Source of the DNA: Friedmanniella luteola
GTDB taxonomy: Bacteria; Actinomycetota; Actinomycetes; Propionibacteriales; Propionibacteriaceae
NCBI RefSeq assembly: GCF_900105065.1
Contig: NZ_LT629749.1
Coordinates: forward strand, 3,410,001 to 3,474,000
Direction of reading: 5' to 3'
DNA: 64,000 bases
Part shown: positions 19,399 to 28,397 of the stretch, piece after piece
Layout of the letters: every line of letters starts with the position of its first letter
Numbering within the stretch: the first letter of the stretch is position 1
Notes under the pieces: model-generated
Told to the model about the DNA's origin: nothing
What the model saw: only the letters and a program-made list of their open reading frames with translations
Database searches by the model: none
Translations under genes and position numbers: made by a program

Positions 19399-20793
19399 GT
19401 GACCGTCCCGGACCCGGCGCCCGCCGCCGTCGCCGCGTGGGGCCCCCGCGAGGTGCCGACCACCGCCCTGCTCACCGACCACTACGAGCTGACCATGCTG
19501 CAGGCCGCCCTGCAGGCGGGGACGGCCGACCGGCCGTGCGTGTTCGAGCTGTTCGCCCGACGGCTGCCGCCCGGCCGCCGCTACGGGGTGGTCGCCGGGG
19601 TGGGCCGCGCGCTGCGGGCCCTGGAGCACTTCCGCTTCGACACCGAGTCGTTGGAGTTCCTGCGCGGGGCGTCCGTGGTCGACGACCGCACCGCCGACTG
19701 GCTGGCCGACTTCCGCTTCGACGGCAGCATCTGGGGCTACCCGGAGGGCGAGATCTACTTCCCCGGCTCCCCCATCGTCGTCGTCGAGTCCAGCTTCGCC
19801 GCCGGCGTCGTGCTGGAGACGGTGCTGCTCAGCATCTACAACCACGACGCGGCCATCGCCTCCGCCGCCTCCCGGATGACCGCGATGGCGGGCGACCGGC
19901 CGTGCATCGAGATGGGCTCGCGGCGCACCCAGGAGCTGGCGGCGGTCGCCGCCGCCCGGGCGGCCTACGTCGCGGGGTTCGAGGCCACCTCCAACCTCGA
20001 GGCCGGTCGCCGCTACGGGGTGCCCACCCGCGGCACCTCGGCCCACTCGTTCACCCTGCTGCACGCCGACGAGCGGGCCGCCTTCGCCGCCCAGATCGCC
20101 GCGCTCGGGGAGGACACCACCCTGCTGGTCGACACCTACGACGTCGAGGCCGCCGTCCGGACCGGGGTGGAGCTCACCGGCGGCCGGCTGGGCGCCGTCC
20201 GGCTCGACTCCGGGGACCTGGCCCTGATGGCCACCCAGGTGCGCGCGCTGCTGGACTCCCTCGGGGCGACCGGCACGCGGATCATCGTCACCAGCGACCT
20301 CGACGAGTTCACGATCGCCGCCCTGTCCGGTGCCCCCGTCGACGGCTACGGCGTGGGCACCGCCCTGGTCACCGGCAGCGGCGCGCCGACCAGCGGGTTC
20401 GTGTACAAGCTGGTGGCCCGCGCCGAGTCCGACGAGCCCGGCGCCCCGATGACGCCGGTGGCCAAGAAGAGCGCCGACAAGATCTCCGTCGGCGGCCGGA
20501 AGTACGCCGTCCGCCGGCTGTCGCGGGCCGGGGTGGCGGAGGCCGAGCTGGTCGGCATCGGCGCCGTCTCCCGGCACGACTCCGACGACCGGGAGCTGCT
20601 GGTGCCGCTGGTCACCGACGGCGAGATCGTCGGCCGGGAGTCCCTGGAGACCGCGCGGGACCGGCACCGCCGGGCCCGCGCCGAGCTGCCGCTCGAGGCC
20701 CTCAAGATGTCGCGCGGGGAGCCGGTGGTCGAGACCGTCTACGCCGGGGCCGGCGCCGTGCAGGGCAACCCGTACGCGCCGGCGGGCCGGTGA
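19399..20793 (+). CDS. pncB: nicotinate phosphoribosyltransferase
   Basis: A 464-residue enzyme making nicotinate mononucleotide from nicotinate and PRPP for NAD salvage. Signature parts are LLTDHYELTMLQAAL, the autophosphorylated-histidine region GTSAHSFTLLH (H216), AVRLDSGDLALMATQVR and GYGVGTALVTG. The N-terminal extension upstream of GTG 19399 overlaps the clpS promoter region and is rejected. Its TGA overlaps the GTG of pncA, so production of the two salvage enzymes is coupled. Confidence 0.94.
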   Translation: MTVPDPAPAAVAAWGPREVPTTALLTDHYELTMLQAALQAGTADRPCVFELFARRLPPGRRYGVVAGVGRALRALEHFRFDTESLEFLRGASVVDDRTADWLADFRFDGSIWGYPEGEIYFPGSPIVVVESSFAAGVVLETVLLSIYNHDAAIASAASRMTAMAGDRPCIEMGSRRTQELAAVAAARAAYVAGFEATSNLEAGRRYGVPTRGTSAHSFTLLHADERAAFAAQIAALGEDTTLLVDTYDVEAAVRTGVELTGGRLGAVRLDSGDLALMATQVRALLDSLGATGTRIIVTSDLDEFTIAALSGAPVDGYGVGTALVTGSGAPTSGFVYKLVARAESDEPGAPMTPVAKKSADKISVGGRKYAVRRLSRAGVAEAELVGIGAVSRHDSDDRELLVPLVTDGEIVGRESLETARDRHRRARAELPLEALKMSRGEPVVETVYAGAGAVQGNPYAPAGR

Positions 20794-21368
20794 CCGGCGC
20801 CGCGGGCGGGAGCAGCACCGCGCTGCTCGTCGTCGACGTCCAGCGCGACTTCTGCGAGGGCGGTGCGCTGGCGGTGGCCGGTGGTGCCGCCGTGGCGGCC
20901 GCGATCGAGGCGCTGCTCGCGTCGGGACCCGGCTACGGCACCGTCGTCGCCACCCGCGACCACCACGTCGACCCGGGTGCCCACTTCTCCGCGACCCCGG
21001 ACTACGTCGACAGCTGGCCCCCGCACTGCGTCGTGGGGACCCCGGGGGCCGAGCTGCACGACGCGCTGGCCGCGCGGCCGTTCGACGCCGTCTTCGACAA
21101 GGGCGAGCACGCCGCCGCCTACTCCGGTTTCGAGGGCCGGTCCGCCGACGGGACCGCGCTCGCGACCTTCCTGCGGGAGCGCGGGGTGGAGCAGGTCGAG
21201 ATCTGCGGCATCGCCACCGACCACTGCGTCCGGGCCACCGCGCTCGACGCGGCGGCCGCCGGCTTCCGCACCACCGTGCTGCTGGGCCTCACCGCCGCCG
21301 TCGCCCCCGAACGGCTCGACGCGACCTTCGCCCAGCTCCGGGCCGCCGGCGTCGAGGTGCGCCGCTGA
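20790..21368 (+). CDS. pncA: nicotinamidase
   Basis: A 192-residue isochorismatase-fold amidase converting nicotinamide to nicotinate, the substrate of the upstream pncB product. The catalytic triad is visible as D16 (VVDVQRDFC), K104 (FDKGEH) and C146 (GIATDHCVRAT). The metal-binding region DHHVDPGAHF is intact. GTG start within the pncB stop codon. In many actinobacteria this enzyme also activates pyrazinamide. A 10-bp hairpin lies 26 bases downstream of its stop. Confidence 0.93.
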   Translation: MTGAAGGSSTALLVVDVQRDFCEGGALAVAGGAAVAAAIEALLASGPGYGTVVATRDHHVDPGAHFSATPDYVDSWPPHCVVGTPGAELHDALAARPFDAVFDKGEHAAAYSGFEGRSADGTALATFLRERGVEQVEICGIATDHCVRATALDAAAAGFRTTVLLGLTAAVAPERLDATFAQLRAAGVEVRR

Positions 21369-21394
21369 GCCTCGGCCCCTCCCCGCCGGAGAGC

Positions 21395-21431
21395 CGTGGA
21401 CGGGGGCGGGCAGACCCACCACCCGTCCACG
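21395..21431 (+). terminator. terminator hairpin after pncB-pncA
   Basis: A perfect 10-bp inverted repeat (cgtggacggg / cccgtccacg) with a 17-base loop lies 26 bases after the pncA stop and before the next gene, without a T-run. Confidence 0.6.
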
Positions 21432-21482
21432 CCTCGCCGACGACGACGGGACCGGCCGTCCCGGCCGACCTACAGTGGCGCC

Positions 21483-22367
21483 ATGACGCGCTGGACGACC
21501 GACGACCTGCCCGACCAGACCGGCCGCACCTACGTGGTCACCGGGGCCAACAGCGGGCTCGGCCGGCAGACCGCGGCCGCCCTGGCGGCCGTCGGCGCCC
21601 GGGTGGTGCTGGCGGTCCGGGACCGGGGCCGGGGCGAGGAGGCCGCCCGCGCGATGACCGGTGACGTGGAGGTCCGCGTGCTGGACCTGGCCGACCTGGC
21701 CTCGGTCCGCCGCTTCGCCGACGGCTGGTCGGGCCCGCTGGACGTGCTCGTCAACAACGCCGGGCTGATGGCCGTGCCGCAGCAGCGCACCGCCGACGGC
21801 TTCGAGATGCAGCTGGGCACCAACCACCTCGGCCACTTCGCGCTGACCAACCTGCTGCTGCCCGCGGTGACGGACCGGGTGGTCACCGTCTCCTCCGGGC
21901 TCCACCGCCGGGGCCGGGTCGTGCTGGACGACCTCAACTGGGAGCGCCGCCGCTACAGCCCCTACGGCGCCTACGGGCAGTCGAAGCTGGCCAACCTGCT
22001 GTTCACCCTGGAGCTCGAGCGCCGGCTGGTGGCCGACGGCTCCCCCGTCCGCGCGCTGGCCGCGCACCCGGGCTACGCCGCCACCAACCTGCAGGGCGGG
22101 CACGGCCGGTTCCTCGACCTGCTGACCGGGGCGGCCAACCGGATCTTCGCCCAGTCCGACGCCCAGGGCGCGCTGCCCACCCTCTACGCCGCGGTCGCCG
22201 ACCTCCCGGGCGGCAGCTACGTCGGTCCGGACGGGCGGTCGGAGATGCGGGGCCACCCGACGCTCGTCGGCCGCAGCGCCGAAGCCAGCGACAGCACCCT
22301 GGCCGCCCGGCTCTGGACCGCGTCGGAGGAGCTGACCGGGGTCCGCTACCCGGTCCTGCCGGGCTGA
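21483..22367 (+). CDS. short-chain dehydrogenase/reductase
   Basis: A 294-residue classical-type SDR resembling retinol dehydrogenase/protochlorophyllide reductase-like oxidoreductases. The cofactor loop is TGANSGLGRQTA, the NNAG motif is VNNAGLMAVP, the catalytic Ser lies in VTVSSGLH and the Tyr-Lys pair in YGQSK. An Arg (AVRDRGRGE) after the second strand suggests NADP preference. The substrate is unknown. ATG 21483; the longer frame upstream covers the terminator. It converges with the MmcQ gene, overlapping it by 22 bases. Confidence 0.88.
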   Translation: MTRWTTDDLPDQTGRTYVVTGANSGLGRQTAAALAAVGARVVLAVRDRGRGEEAARAMTGDVEVRVLDLADLASVRRFADGWSGPLDVLVNNAGLMAVPQQRTADGFEMQLGTNHLGHFALTNLLLPAVTDRVVTVSSGLHRRGRVVLDDLNWERRRYSPYGAYGQSKLANLLFTLELERRLVADGSPVRALAAHPGYAATNLQGGHGRFLDLLTGAANRIFAQSDAQGALPTLYAAVADLPGGSYVGPDGRSEMRGHPTLVGRSAEASDSTLAARLWTASEELTGVRYPVLPG

Positions 22368-22777
22368 GCGCTCGGGCCGCGGCGTTGCTGGGACGTGCGC
22401 GCGTCCAGCTCACGGCGGCCGCGCGCCGACACCGTGCAGCGGTACGCGTCCAGCACCACGGCCGCCAGCTCGTCGCGCTCGACCTGGTCCAGCCGCACGC
22501 CGAGCCAGCCGCGGTGACCCACGTAGGGCGGTCGGAAGAAGCGGTCGGGCTCCAGCACCACCAGCTCGGCCTGGACGCCGTCGGGCGCCGCGCACCACAG
22601 CGCCAGCCGGCCGTCGCCGTGGTGGTCGTCGAGGAACATCGCGAAGCAGCGCGGATCGGCGAAGAACGCGGGACCGCCGTGGCTGGGCCGCTCCGTCACC
22701 CGCGGCAGGGCCAGGCACAGCCCGCGCAGCAGCTCCAGCGCCGCCGCGGCCTGCGCCGCGTCGTACGTCGCGCCCAT
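22346..22777 (-). CDS. MmcQ/YjbR family protein
   Basis: A 143-residue protein of the MmcQ/YjbR family (a CyaY-like fold with possible DNA binding). The pattern LCLALPRVTERPSHGGPAFFADPRCFAMFLDDHH, then FFRPPYVGHRGWLGVRLD, fits the family. The last 25 residues are Arg/Gln-rich and overlap the SDR gene end on the other strand. The biological role of the family is not established. It is divergent from the hypothetical gene at 22831. Confidence 0.85.
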   Translation of the reverse strand: MGATYDAAQAAAALELLRGLCLALPRVTERPSHGGPAFFADPRCFAMFLDDHHGDGRLALWCAAPDGVQAELVVLEPDRFFRPPYVGHRGWLGVRLDQVERDELAAVVLDAYRCTVSARGRRELDARTSQQRRGPSAQPGRTG

Positions 22778-22830
22778 CCCGGCTCCTCCCGCGGGTGGGC
22801 CGACGCCCGGCCCGGCTCTAGTCTGCCGAG

Positions 22831-23628
22831 ATGGACGCCGTCACCACAACGCTGCTGGAGCACCTGCTCGACGACCGCCCGGCCCCGGGGACGGACCCGA
22901 CGACCGTCGTCGCCGAGCACGCCCGGCACCGCGACGGCGGGCACGCCGCCGCCGTCGGCCGTCTCGTCGTGCCCGACACGGCGCTCGTCGCCACCGGCCG
23001 GGTCCGGGCGACCCTGCCCGGGTCGGCGGCCTGGCCGGTGACCGTCGAGGCCTCCGGGGGGGCTGGCGGCGTGGCCGCGCTGGCCGGCCGGTCGGCGTCG
23101 GGGCTGCGCGTCGAGGCCGTGGAGACGGTGCTGCGCGACCTGGACGACCTCAGCGGTGCCGTCGGCCGGGTCGCGGCGGCGGCCGCCACCCTGACCGACG
23201 TGGCGGTCTTCGTCGAGCTCCCGGCGGTCCCCGGCTGGGTGCGGGCGGTGGAGGCCGTCGAGGCGGCCGGGCTGCTCGCCCGGGTGACCGCGGCGGCCGG
23301 CGCCGACGCGGTCGCGCTCGCCGACCGGCTGTCGGTCCTGGTCGAGGCCGACCTGCCGTTCGCCGTCGTCCTGCCGCCGGGGACCGGACGGCCGGGGCTC
23401 GCGGTGCTCGGGCTGGCCATGCTGGTCGAGGCGCTGGTCGACGGCGCCGAGCCGGCCGAGGCCGCGGCGCTGCTGAGCGGGACGGACCCGGGGCGAGTGC
23501 GGGCCGGCCTGGCCCGCTGGGACGCCGCCACCGCGACCCGGGTCCGACGGCGGCTCCGGGCGGTCAGCACCGACCTGGGGGCGGCCCTGGCCGACCTCAC
23601 CGCCCTGGGCGCGCTCCACGCCGGCTGA
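22831..23628 (+). CDS. hypothetical protein, Ala/Val-rich
   Basis: A 265-residue protein I do not recognise. Codon usage is strongly third-position GC and the start has a plausible context, so it is likely real. It is rich in alanine and valine with alternating hydrophobic segments (LTDVAVFVELPAVPGWVRAVEAVEAAG; LPFAVVLPPG), no signal peptide and no clear transmembrane helix. The two-part look (N-terminal 100 residues with LATGRVRATLPG; C-terminal helical part) could hint at a Rossmann- or TIM-like fold. It ends 3 bases before the convergent surface-protein gene. Confidence 0.6.
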   Translation: MDAVTTTLLEHLLDDRPAPGTDPTTVVAEHARHRDGGHAAAVGRLVVPDTALVATGRVRATLPGSAAWPVTVEASGGAGGVAALAGRSASGLRVEAVETVLRDLDDLSGAVGRVAAAAATLTDVAVFVELPAVPGWVRAVEAVEAAGLLARVTAAAGADAVALADRLSVLVEADLPFAVVLPPGTGRPGLAVLGLAMLVEALVDGAEPAEAAALLSGTDPGRVRAGLARWDAATATRVRRRLRAVSTDLGAALADLTALGALHAG

Positions 23629-23631
23629 GGG

Positions 23632-25503
23632 TCAGCGGCGGCGGAGCCGGGCCCGAAGGAGGACGCCGGCGCCCACGGCGACCAGCAGCAGGCCCGCCAG
23701 GGCCGGCAGGAGCGGGCTGGCGCCGCTGCCGGCGACCGCGGCCGCCGGACTGGCGACGGTCGGGGTGGCGGCGGTGGCGGCGGTGGCGGTCGGCGTCGCC
23801 GGCGGGGGTGCGGTCCCCGCGGCGGCCGTCGCCGACGTCGTGAGCCCGGCGGCCACCTGCGTCTCGACGGGGTTGCCCTCGCCGACGCTGATCGGGGCCG
23901 TCAGCGCGTTGCCGTAGACGTCGGAGTCGGTGGTGGGATCCGTGCCGGCCCGGGGGGTCGTGAAGTGCAGACCGCGCGGCAGCGTGGGGAACCGGAGCCG
24001 GTACTGCCCCTCGGGCAGCCGGTCGAAGCTGAAGCGTCCGCTGGCGGCCGTCTGGGTCGTCGCCACGACGTCGCCGGCGCCGTCCAGCAGCTCCACCACG
24101 ACTCCGGCGACGCCCGGCTCGCCCGCGTCCCGGACGCCGTTGCCGTTCCGGTCGCGCCAGACCCGGTTGGTGATGGTGTAGCTGCCGACCGTGCCGGCGT
24201 TGACCGAGGTGAGCACGAAGTCCGCGTCGGCGTCACCGACCTCCGAGCCCGGTACCAGGTCGGCCGTGCCCTGCGCCAGCCGGAACGGCTCCGACGTCGC
24301 CGTCACCGGGTCCGGGGCGGAGTCGACGGCCCGGTTGCTGCCGACCCGCTGCCGGGTCAGCACCCGGTGCGCGCCCAGGTCGGCGAACCGGACCCGGTAG
24401 GAGCCCTCCCGCAGCCCGGAGAACCGGTAGCGGCCCTGGTCGTCGGTCGTGGTGGTCGCCACGACGCGCGTGCCGTCCAGCAGGAGGACCCGGGCGCGGC
24501 CGGCGGGCTCGGCGGGCTCGAGCAGGCCGTCGACGTCGAGGTCCTGCCAGACGACCGAGGCGATGGCGAAGCGCAACGGCGCCACCCCGGCGTCGACGGC
24601 TGCGTTGAGGTAGTCGGCGCGGAGTCCGTCCCGGGCGTCGACGGGGCGGACGTCGCCCTCCCCGCGGTCGAGGGTGAAGGACGGGGTGACGCCGGTGTAG
24701 TCGGGGTCGGAGTCCGCGGCCGCGGGACCGACGCCGGCCGGGCTGAGCTTGGAACCGCCCCCCAGACCCGCGAAGCGGAGGGCGTAGGTGCCGGCGGGCA
24801 GGTCGTCGAAGAGGTAGTGGCCGTCACCGTCACTGGTGGTCGACCCGACGACACCGCCGTCCCCGTCGAGCAGCTGGACGCTCACCCCGCCGCGCCCCGG
24901 CTCGCCGTCGTCCTGGCGGCCGTCCCCGTCACCGTCGTCCCAGACGCGGTCGCCGACCGCGAAGCGCGGTTCCTCCTCGACCACCCGCCGGGTCTCGGGG
25001 ACGGCGGGCTCCGGCTCCTCGCTCACCTGGAGGGTGGGGTCCGGCTCGGTGGGGGTGGGCTCGGCCGTCGGAGGGGCGGCCACCACGCCGAGCGTGACGG
25101 ACTGGCTACCCGCGCTCACGTCGACGGTGGAGCTGAAGGGGGCGAAGGAGTCGCTGGGCGCGGCCGGCACGAACCCCAGGCCGTCCGGCACCTGCGCGGT
25201 GACGAAGTAGCGGCCCCCGGCGAGCTGGGCCGTCGGCTCCACCACGAAGCGGCCCTCGTCGTCGGTGCTGCCGGACACGGTGCCACCGCCGGCGTCGGCG
25301 ACCGTGACGTGCACGCCGGCCTGCCGGCCGTCCGTCTCGGGGTCGTAGCTCCCGTCGGCGTCCAGGTCGACGGCCACCGTGACGCTCAGGGTGCCGTCGG
25401 TGACGTCGGCCAGCGCGGGCGCGGTCGTCAGAGCCGGGGCGCAGGCCAGCGCGGCGACGGCGGCCAGGCAGGCCGGACGCAGCACACGACGCGGTCGAGG
25501 CAC
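23632..25503 (-). CDS. SdrD B-like repeat surface protein
   Basis: A 623-residue secreted protein. Signal peptide (RPRRVLRPACLAAVAALACAP) is followed by four SdrD_B/Cna-B-like domains, at about residues 35-145, 180-290, 300-420 and 430-550. The later ones start with the calcium-loop pattern (VWDDGDGDGRQDDGE; VWQDLDVDG; VWRDRNGNGVRDAGE) and end GxYxLRF. A Thr/Ala-Pro linker and a C-terminal membrane segment plus RRR follow; no LPxTG sortase motif is seen. GTG 25503 is preferred because AAGG lies six bases before it, while GTG 25509 abuts that site. It probably extends from the cell surface. Confidence 0.85.
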   Translation of the reverse strand: MPRPRRVLRPACLAAVAALACAPALTTAPALADVTDGTLSVTVAVDLDADGSYDPETDGRQAGVHVTVADAGGGTVSGSTDDEGRFVVEPTAQLAGGRYFVTAQVPDGLGFVPAAPSDSFAPFSSTVDVSAGSQSVTLGVVAAPPTAEPTPTEPDPTLQVSEEPEPAVPETRRVVEEEPRFAVGDRVWDDGDGDGRQDDGEPGRGGVSVQLLDGDGGVVGSTTSDGDGHYLFDDLPAGTYALRFAGLGGGSKLSPAGVGPAAADSDPDYTGVTPSFTLDRGEGDVRPVDARDGLRADYLNAAVDAGVAPLRFAIASVVWQDLDVDGLLEPAEPAGRARVLLLDGTRVVATTTTDDQGRYRFSGLREGSYRVRFADLGAHRVLTRQRVGSNRAVDSAPDPVTATSEPFRLAQGTADLVPGSEVGDADADFVLTSVNAGTVGSYTITNRVWRDRNGNGVRDAGEPGVAGVVVELLDGAGDVVATTQTAASGRFSFDRLPEGQYRLRFPTLPRGLHFTTPRAGTDPTTDSDVYGNALTAPISVGEGNPVETQVAAGLTTSATAAAGTAPPPATPTATAATAATPTVASPAAAVAGSGASPLLPALAGLLLVAVGAGVLLRARLRRR

Positions 25504-25586
25504 GGGCACCCTTGGTTGGACGGGCAGACGGAAGGGGAAGGCTGACGGCGGGGACGTGCGACCTCCCGGCGCCCCGGCCTGCGCTC

Positions 25587-25592
25587 AATATA
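25587..25592 (-). promoter_or_regulatory. candidate -10 box of the surface-protein gene
   Basis: TATATT on the minus strand, within an otherwise very GC-rich gap, lies about 85 bases upstream of the surface-protein start. A weak GTGCCG -35-like hexamer sits 17 bases before it. Confidence 0.4.
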
Positions 25593-25663
25593 GTCACGAC
25601 CGTGGCCCCCGGCACGCCGGACGCCGAGGTCGGTGCCACCGTCGTCGGCCGGGGCCCCACGGC

Positions 25664-26554
25664 TCAGCGGCGGACGACCTGCGTCCGGGCCAGCAGGTCG
25701 TGGATCGCCTGGCGCCGGGGCTGCCAGAGCGGGAACAGCGCGTCGAGCAGCTGGAAGGGCCCCAGCAGCAGGCTCAGCCCGGGGGCGGCCCAGACCAGGG
25801 CCCGGGTGAGGGACCGTCGCCAGTCCAGCCCGCCCGGGCTGCGGCCCGCGTCGACGGGGACCACCCGCAGGGAGCAGAGCAGCTTCCCGGGCGTCGCTCC
25901 GCGCCAGCGCAGGAACACCGCGTGGTAGACGAACGTGAGCCCGACGGAGGCCAGCGCCAGCAGCAGCTGGTCGCCGGTGGACATCAGGCTCTGCTGGTCG
26001 AGCACCGGCTGCGGCAGGCCCCGCTCCGCTGCCGCCACCGCCTCGGCGAAGTAGGCGGAGACCCGCTCCAGCACCGGCAGCAGCAACGGCAGGGTGGCCA
26101 GCGTGACCAGCAGGCCGACGACGAACCCGTCGACGACCGCGGCCAGCACCCGCCACCACCAGCCGGCCAGCGGGACGCCGTCGGCCGTGAAGGTCGCCTG
26201 CCCCGGGCGCCCACCGGGCTGGCCCGGGTAGCCCGCCGGCAGGTGGCCCGGCTGGGCCGGGTAGCCCGGCTGGGCCGGGTAGCCCGGCTGGGCCGGATAC
26301 CCCTGCTGGGGCGGGTAGCCCTGCTGCGGCGGGTGGCCCTGCTGCTGGGGCTGGTCCGGCTGCTGACCCTGGGGGTACCCGGGCTGGGACGGGCCCGCCG
26401 GGGCGGCGCCCTCGCGGGGCCGGGTGGTGCGCGCCCACTGCCAGCCGTCCCAGTACCGCTCCTGAGCGCCGTCCAGCGGGTCGGCGTACCAGCCGGACGG
26501 GGCCGCGTGGCGGCCGGGCGGGACCGGAGGACTGCCGACGGGGATACCAGACAC
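25664..26554 (-). CDS. RDD-family membrane protein with DUF2510 domain
   Basis: A 296-residue protein in three parts. The N-terminal DUF2510 motif is [20 protein letters not shown] (about residues 20-40). A low-complexity Pro/Gln/Gly/Tyr segment (55-120) has repeated PGYPAQ units. A C-terminal RDD domain (125-290) has two or three membrane helices, with the signature Arg in [12 protein letters not shown] and [15 protein letters not shown] proteins include some Na+ or solute transporters, but the actinobacterial DUF2510-RDD group is uncharacterised. It is upstream of the surface-protein gene on the same strand. Confidence 0.88.
   Translation of the reverse strand: MSGIPVGSPPVPPGRHAAPSGWYADPLDGAQERYWDGWQWARTTRPREGAAPAGPSQPGYPQGQQPDQPQQQGHPPQQGYPPQQGYPAQPGYPAQPGYPAQPGHLPAGYPGQPGGRPGQATFTADGVPLAGWWWRVLAAVVDGFVVGLLVTLATLPLLLPVLERVSAYFAEAVAAAERGLPQPVLDQQSLMSTGDQLLLALASVGLTFVYHAVFLRWRGATPGKLLCSLRVVPVDAGRSPGGLDWRRSLTRALVWAAPGLSLLLGPFQLLDALFPLWQPRRQAIHDLLARTQVVRR
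26225..26345 (-). repeat. in-frame tandem repeat encoding PGYPAQ/PQQGY units
   Basis: Repeats of about 18 bases (core ccgggtagcccggctggg) inside the RDD gene encode QPGYPA units, followed by related ctgctggggcggg units encoding QQGYP. Copy number may vary by slippage. Confidence 0.7.
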
Positions 26555-26776
26555 CCCTCCATCCTAGGGAGCGACGCCGCTCCGGCCGCCCGACGCGACG
26601 GGCCGCCGGCGGTCCCCCGAGCGCCCGCCGCCAGCCGTCGGCGGGGCCCGCGAGGCCGGACGGTCGGGGTGCCCGGCCGTCCGGGCAGCCGGAGCAACCC
26701 GGGCCCGTCGGGGTGGGCATCGGAGGGGCCGCTGCGTTATACATGGCTCTGCCCGCCCGTGACCGAGGAGTCGACG

Positions 26777-28273
26777 ATGACCGCTGGTGCCCTCACCCAT
26801 CTCGAGACCGCCCAGCTGGGCGCGCTCGAGGTGCCCGTGCCCGGCTACGACCGGTCGGCGGTGACGGCGGGGATCGTGCACTTCGGGGTCGGCGGCTTCC
26901 ACCGGGCGCACCAGGCGATGTACCTGGACCGGCTGATGGACCAGGGCAAGGCGCTGGACTGGGGCATCTGCGGCGTCGGCGTGATGGCCGCCGACGCGCG
27001 GATGCGGGACGCCATGGCCGCGCAGGACTGCCTCTACACCCTGGTGCTCAAGGCCCCCGACGGCAGCTGGACCCCCAAGGTGGTCGGCTCGATCGTCGAC
27101 TACCTCTTTGCCCCGGACGACCCGGAGGCCGTCATCGAGAAGATGGCCGACCCCGCCACCCGGATCGTCTCGCTGACGGTCACCGAGGGCGGCTACAACT
27201 TCTCCCCCGTCACCGGCGAGTTCGACGCCGAGAACCCGGCCGTGCAGGCCGACCTCGCTCCCGGCGCGGCGCCGGCCACCACGTTCGGGCTCGTCACCGA
27301 GGCGCTCGCCCGCCGCCGGGACCGGGGCGTGCCCCCGTTCACCGTGATGTCCTGCGACAACATCCCCGGCAACGGGCACATGGCCCAGCAGGTCTTCGCG
27401 GCCTTCGCCGAGCTCCGGGACCCCGGGCTGGGCGCCTGGGTGCGGGAGGAGGTCCGCTTCCCCAACTCGATGGTCGACCGGATCACCCCGGTCACCACCG
27501 AGGACGACAAGGTGCAGATCGCCGCCCGCTTCGGCCTCGACGACGCCTGGCCCGTTGTGTGCGAGCCGTTCACCCAGTGGGTGCTGGAGGACCAGTTCAC
27601 GCTGGGCCGACCGCCGCTGGAGGAGGTCGGGGTCCAGGTCGTCGCCGACGTCGAACCCTACGAGCTGATGAAGCTGAGGCTGCTCAACGCCAGCCACCAG
27701 GCGCTCTGCTACTTCGGCCACCTCGCCGGCTACCGGCTGGTCCACGAGGTGGCGCAGGACCCGCTCTTCGCCCGGTTCCTGCGCGCCTACATGGACGACG
27801 AGGGCACGCCGACCCTGCCGCCCGTGCCCGGCATGGACCTCGAGGCCTACAAGAGCGAGCTGATCGCCCGCTTCTCCAACGACGCGGTCCGCGACACGGT
27901 GGCGCGGCTGTGCGCCGAGAGCTCCGACCGGATCCCCAAGTGGCTGCTGCCCGTGATCCGGATCAACCTGGCGGCCGGCCGCGGCACCCGGCTCGCGGCC
28001 GCGGTCGTCGCCAGCTGGGCCCGGTACGCCGAGGCGGTGGACGAGCAGGGCGAGCCGATCCAGGTGGTCGACCGGCTGGCCGAGGAGCTGACGGCGACCG
28101 CCCGTCGGCAGCAGGACGAACCGCTGGCCTTCGTGGCCAACCGGCGGCTGTTCGGGGACCTGGTCGACGAGCCGGGCTTCACCGGCCCCTACCTGGAGAC
28201 GCTGACCTCGCTGCACGAGCACGGCGCCCGGGTGACGCTGGAGCGGCTGATGGCGCCGGCCCGGGCGGTGTGA
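26777..28273 (+). CDS. mannitol dehydrogenase family protein
   Basis: A 498-residue polyol-specific long-chain dehydrogenase, likely interconverting mannitol and fructose (or fructuronate/mannonate) with NAD. The Rossmann start IVHFGVGGFHRAHQA, the catalytic segment KLRLLNASHQALCYFG with the Lys, Asn and His of the family, and PNSMVDRITPVT are visible. ATG 26777 is supported by a GAGGAG ribosome site eight bases upstream; the frame runs far upstream without similarity. A TATACA box at 26738-26743 could be its -10 element. It is a single gene with its own terminator; a polyol importer is not adjacent. Confidence 0.92.
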   Translation: MTAGALTHLETAQLGALEVPVPGYDRSAVTAGIVHFGVGGFHRAHQAMYLDRLMDQGKALDWGICGVGVMAADARMRDAMAAQDCLYTLVLKAPDGSWTPKVVGSIVDYLFAPDDPEAVIEKMADPATRIVSLTVTEGGYNFSPVTGEFDAENPAVQADLAPGAAPATTFGLVTEALARRRDRGVPPFTVMSCDNIPGNGHMAQQVFAAFAELRDPGLGAWVREEVRFPNSMVDRITPVTTEDDKVQIAARFGLDDAWPVVCEPFTQWVLEDQFTLGRPPLEEVGVQVVADVEPYELMKLRLLNASHQALCYFGHLAGYRLVHEVAQDPLFARFLRAYMDDEGTPTLPPVPGMDLEAYKSELIARFSNDAVRDTVARLCAESSDRIPKWLLPVIRINLAAGRGTRLAAAVVASWARYAEAVDEQGEPIQVVDRLAEELTATARRQQDEPLAFVANRRLFGDLVDEPGFTGPYLETLTSLHEHGARVTLERLMAPARAV

Positions 28274-28279
28274 CCGGGC

Positions 28280-28302
28280 GGCGTCACCGGACCGGTGGCG
28301 CC
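28280..28302 (+). terminator. terminator hairpin after mannitol dehydrogenase
   Basis: The sequence ggcgtcac...gtggcgcc with a 7-base loop forms an 8-bp stem (one G-T pair) starting 7 bases after the stop codon; the arms extend inward as further complementary bases. Confidence 0.6.
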
Positions 28303-28397
28303 GCGGGCCGGGGTCGCGCGCGGTCGGCTCGCCGGAGGTTGGGCCCGGGAGGCACCGGGTAGACCGAGCGTCACCGACCGCACCCGAGGAGCATCCC

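Noticed and set aside
25379-26776. Long plus-strand extension of the mannitol dehydrogenase frame
   Set aside because: It is antisense to the RDD gene, Arg/Pro/Gln-rich and without family similarity; the real start is ATG 26777.
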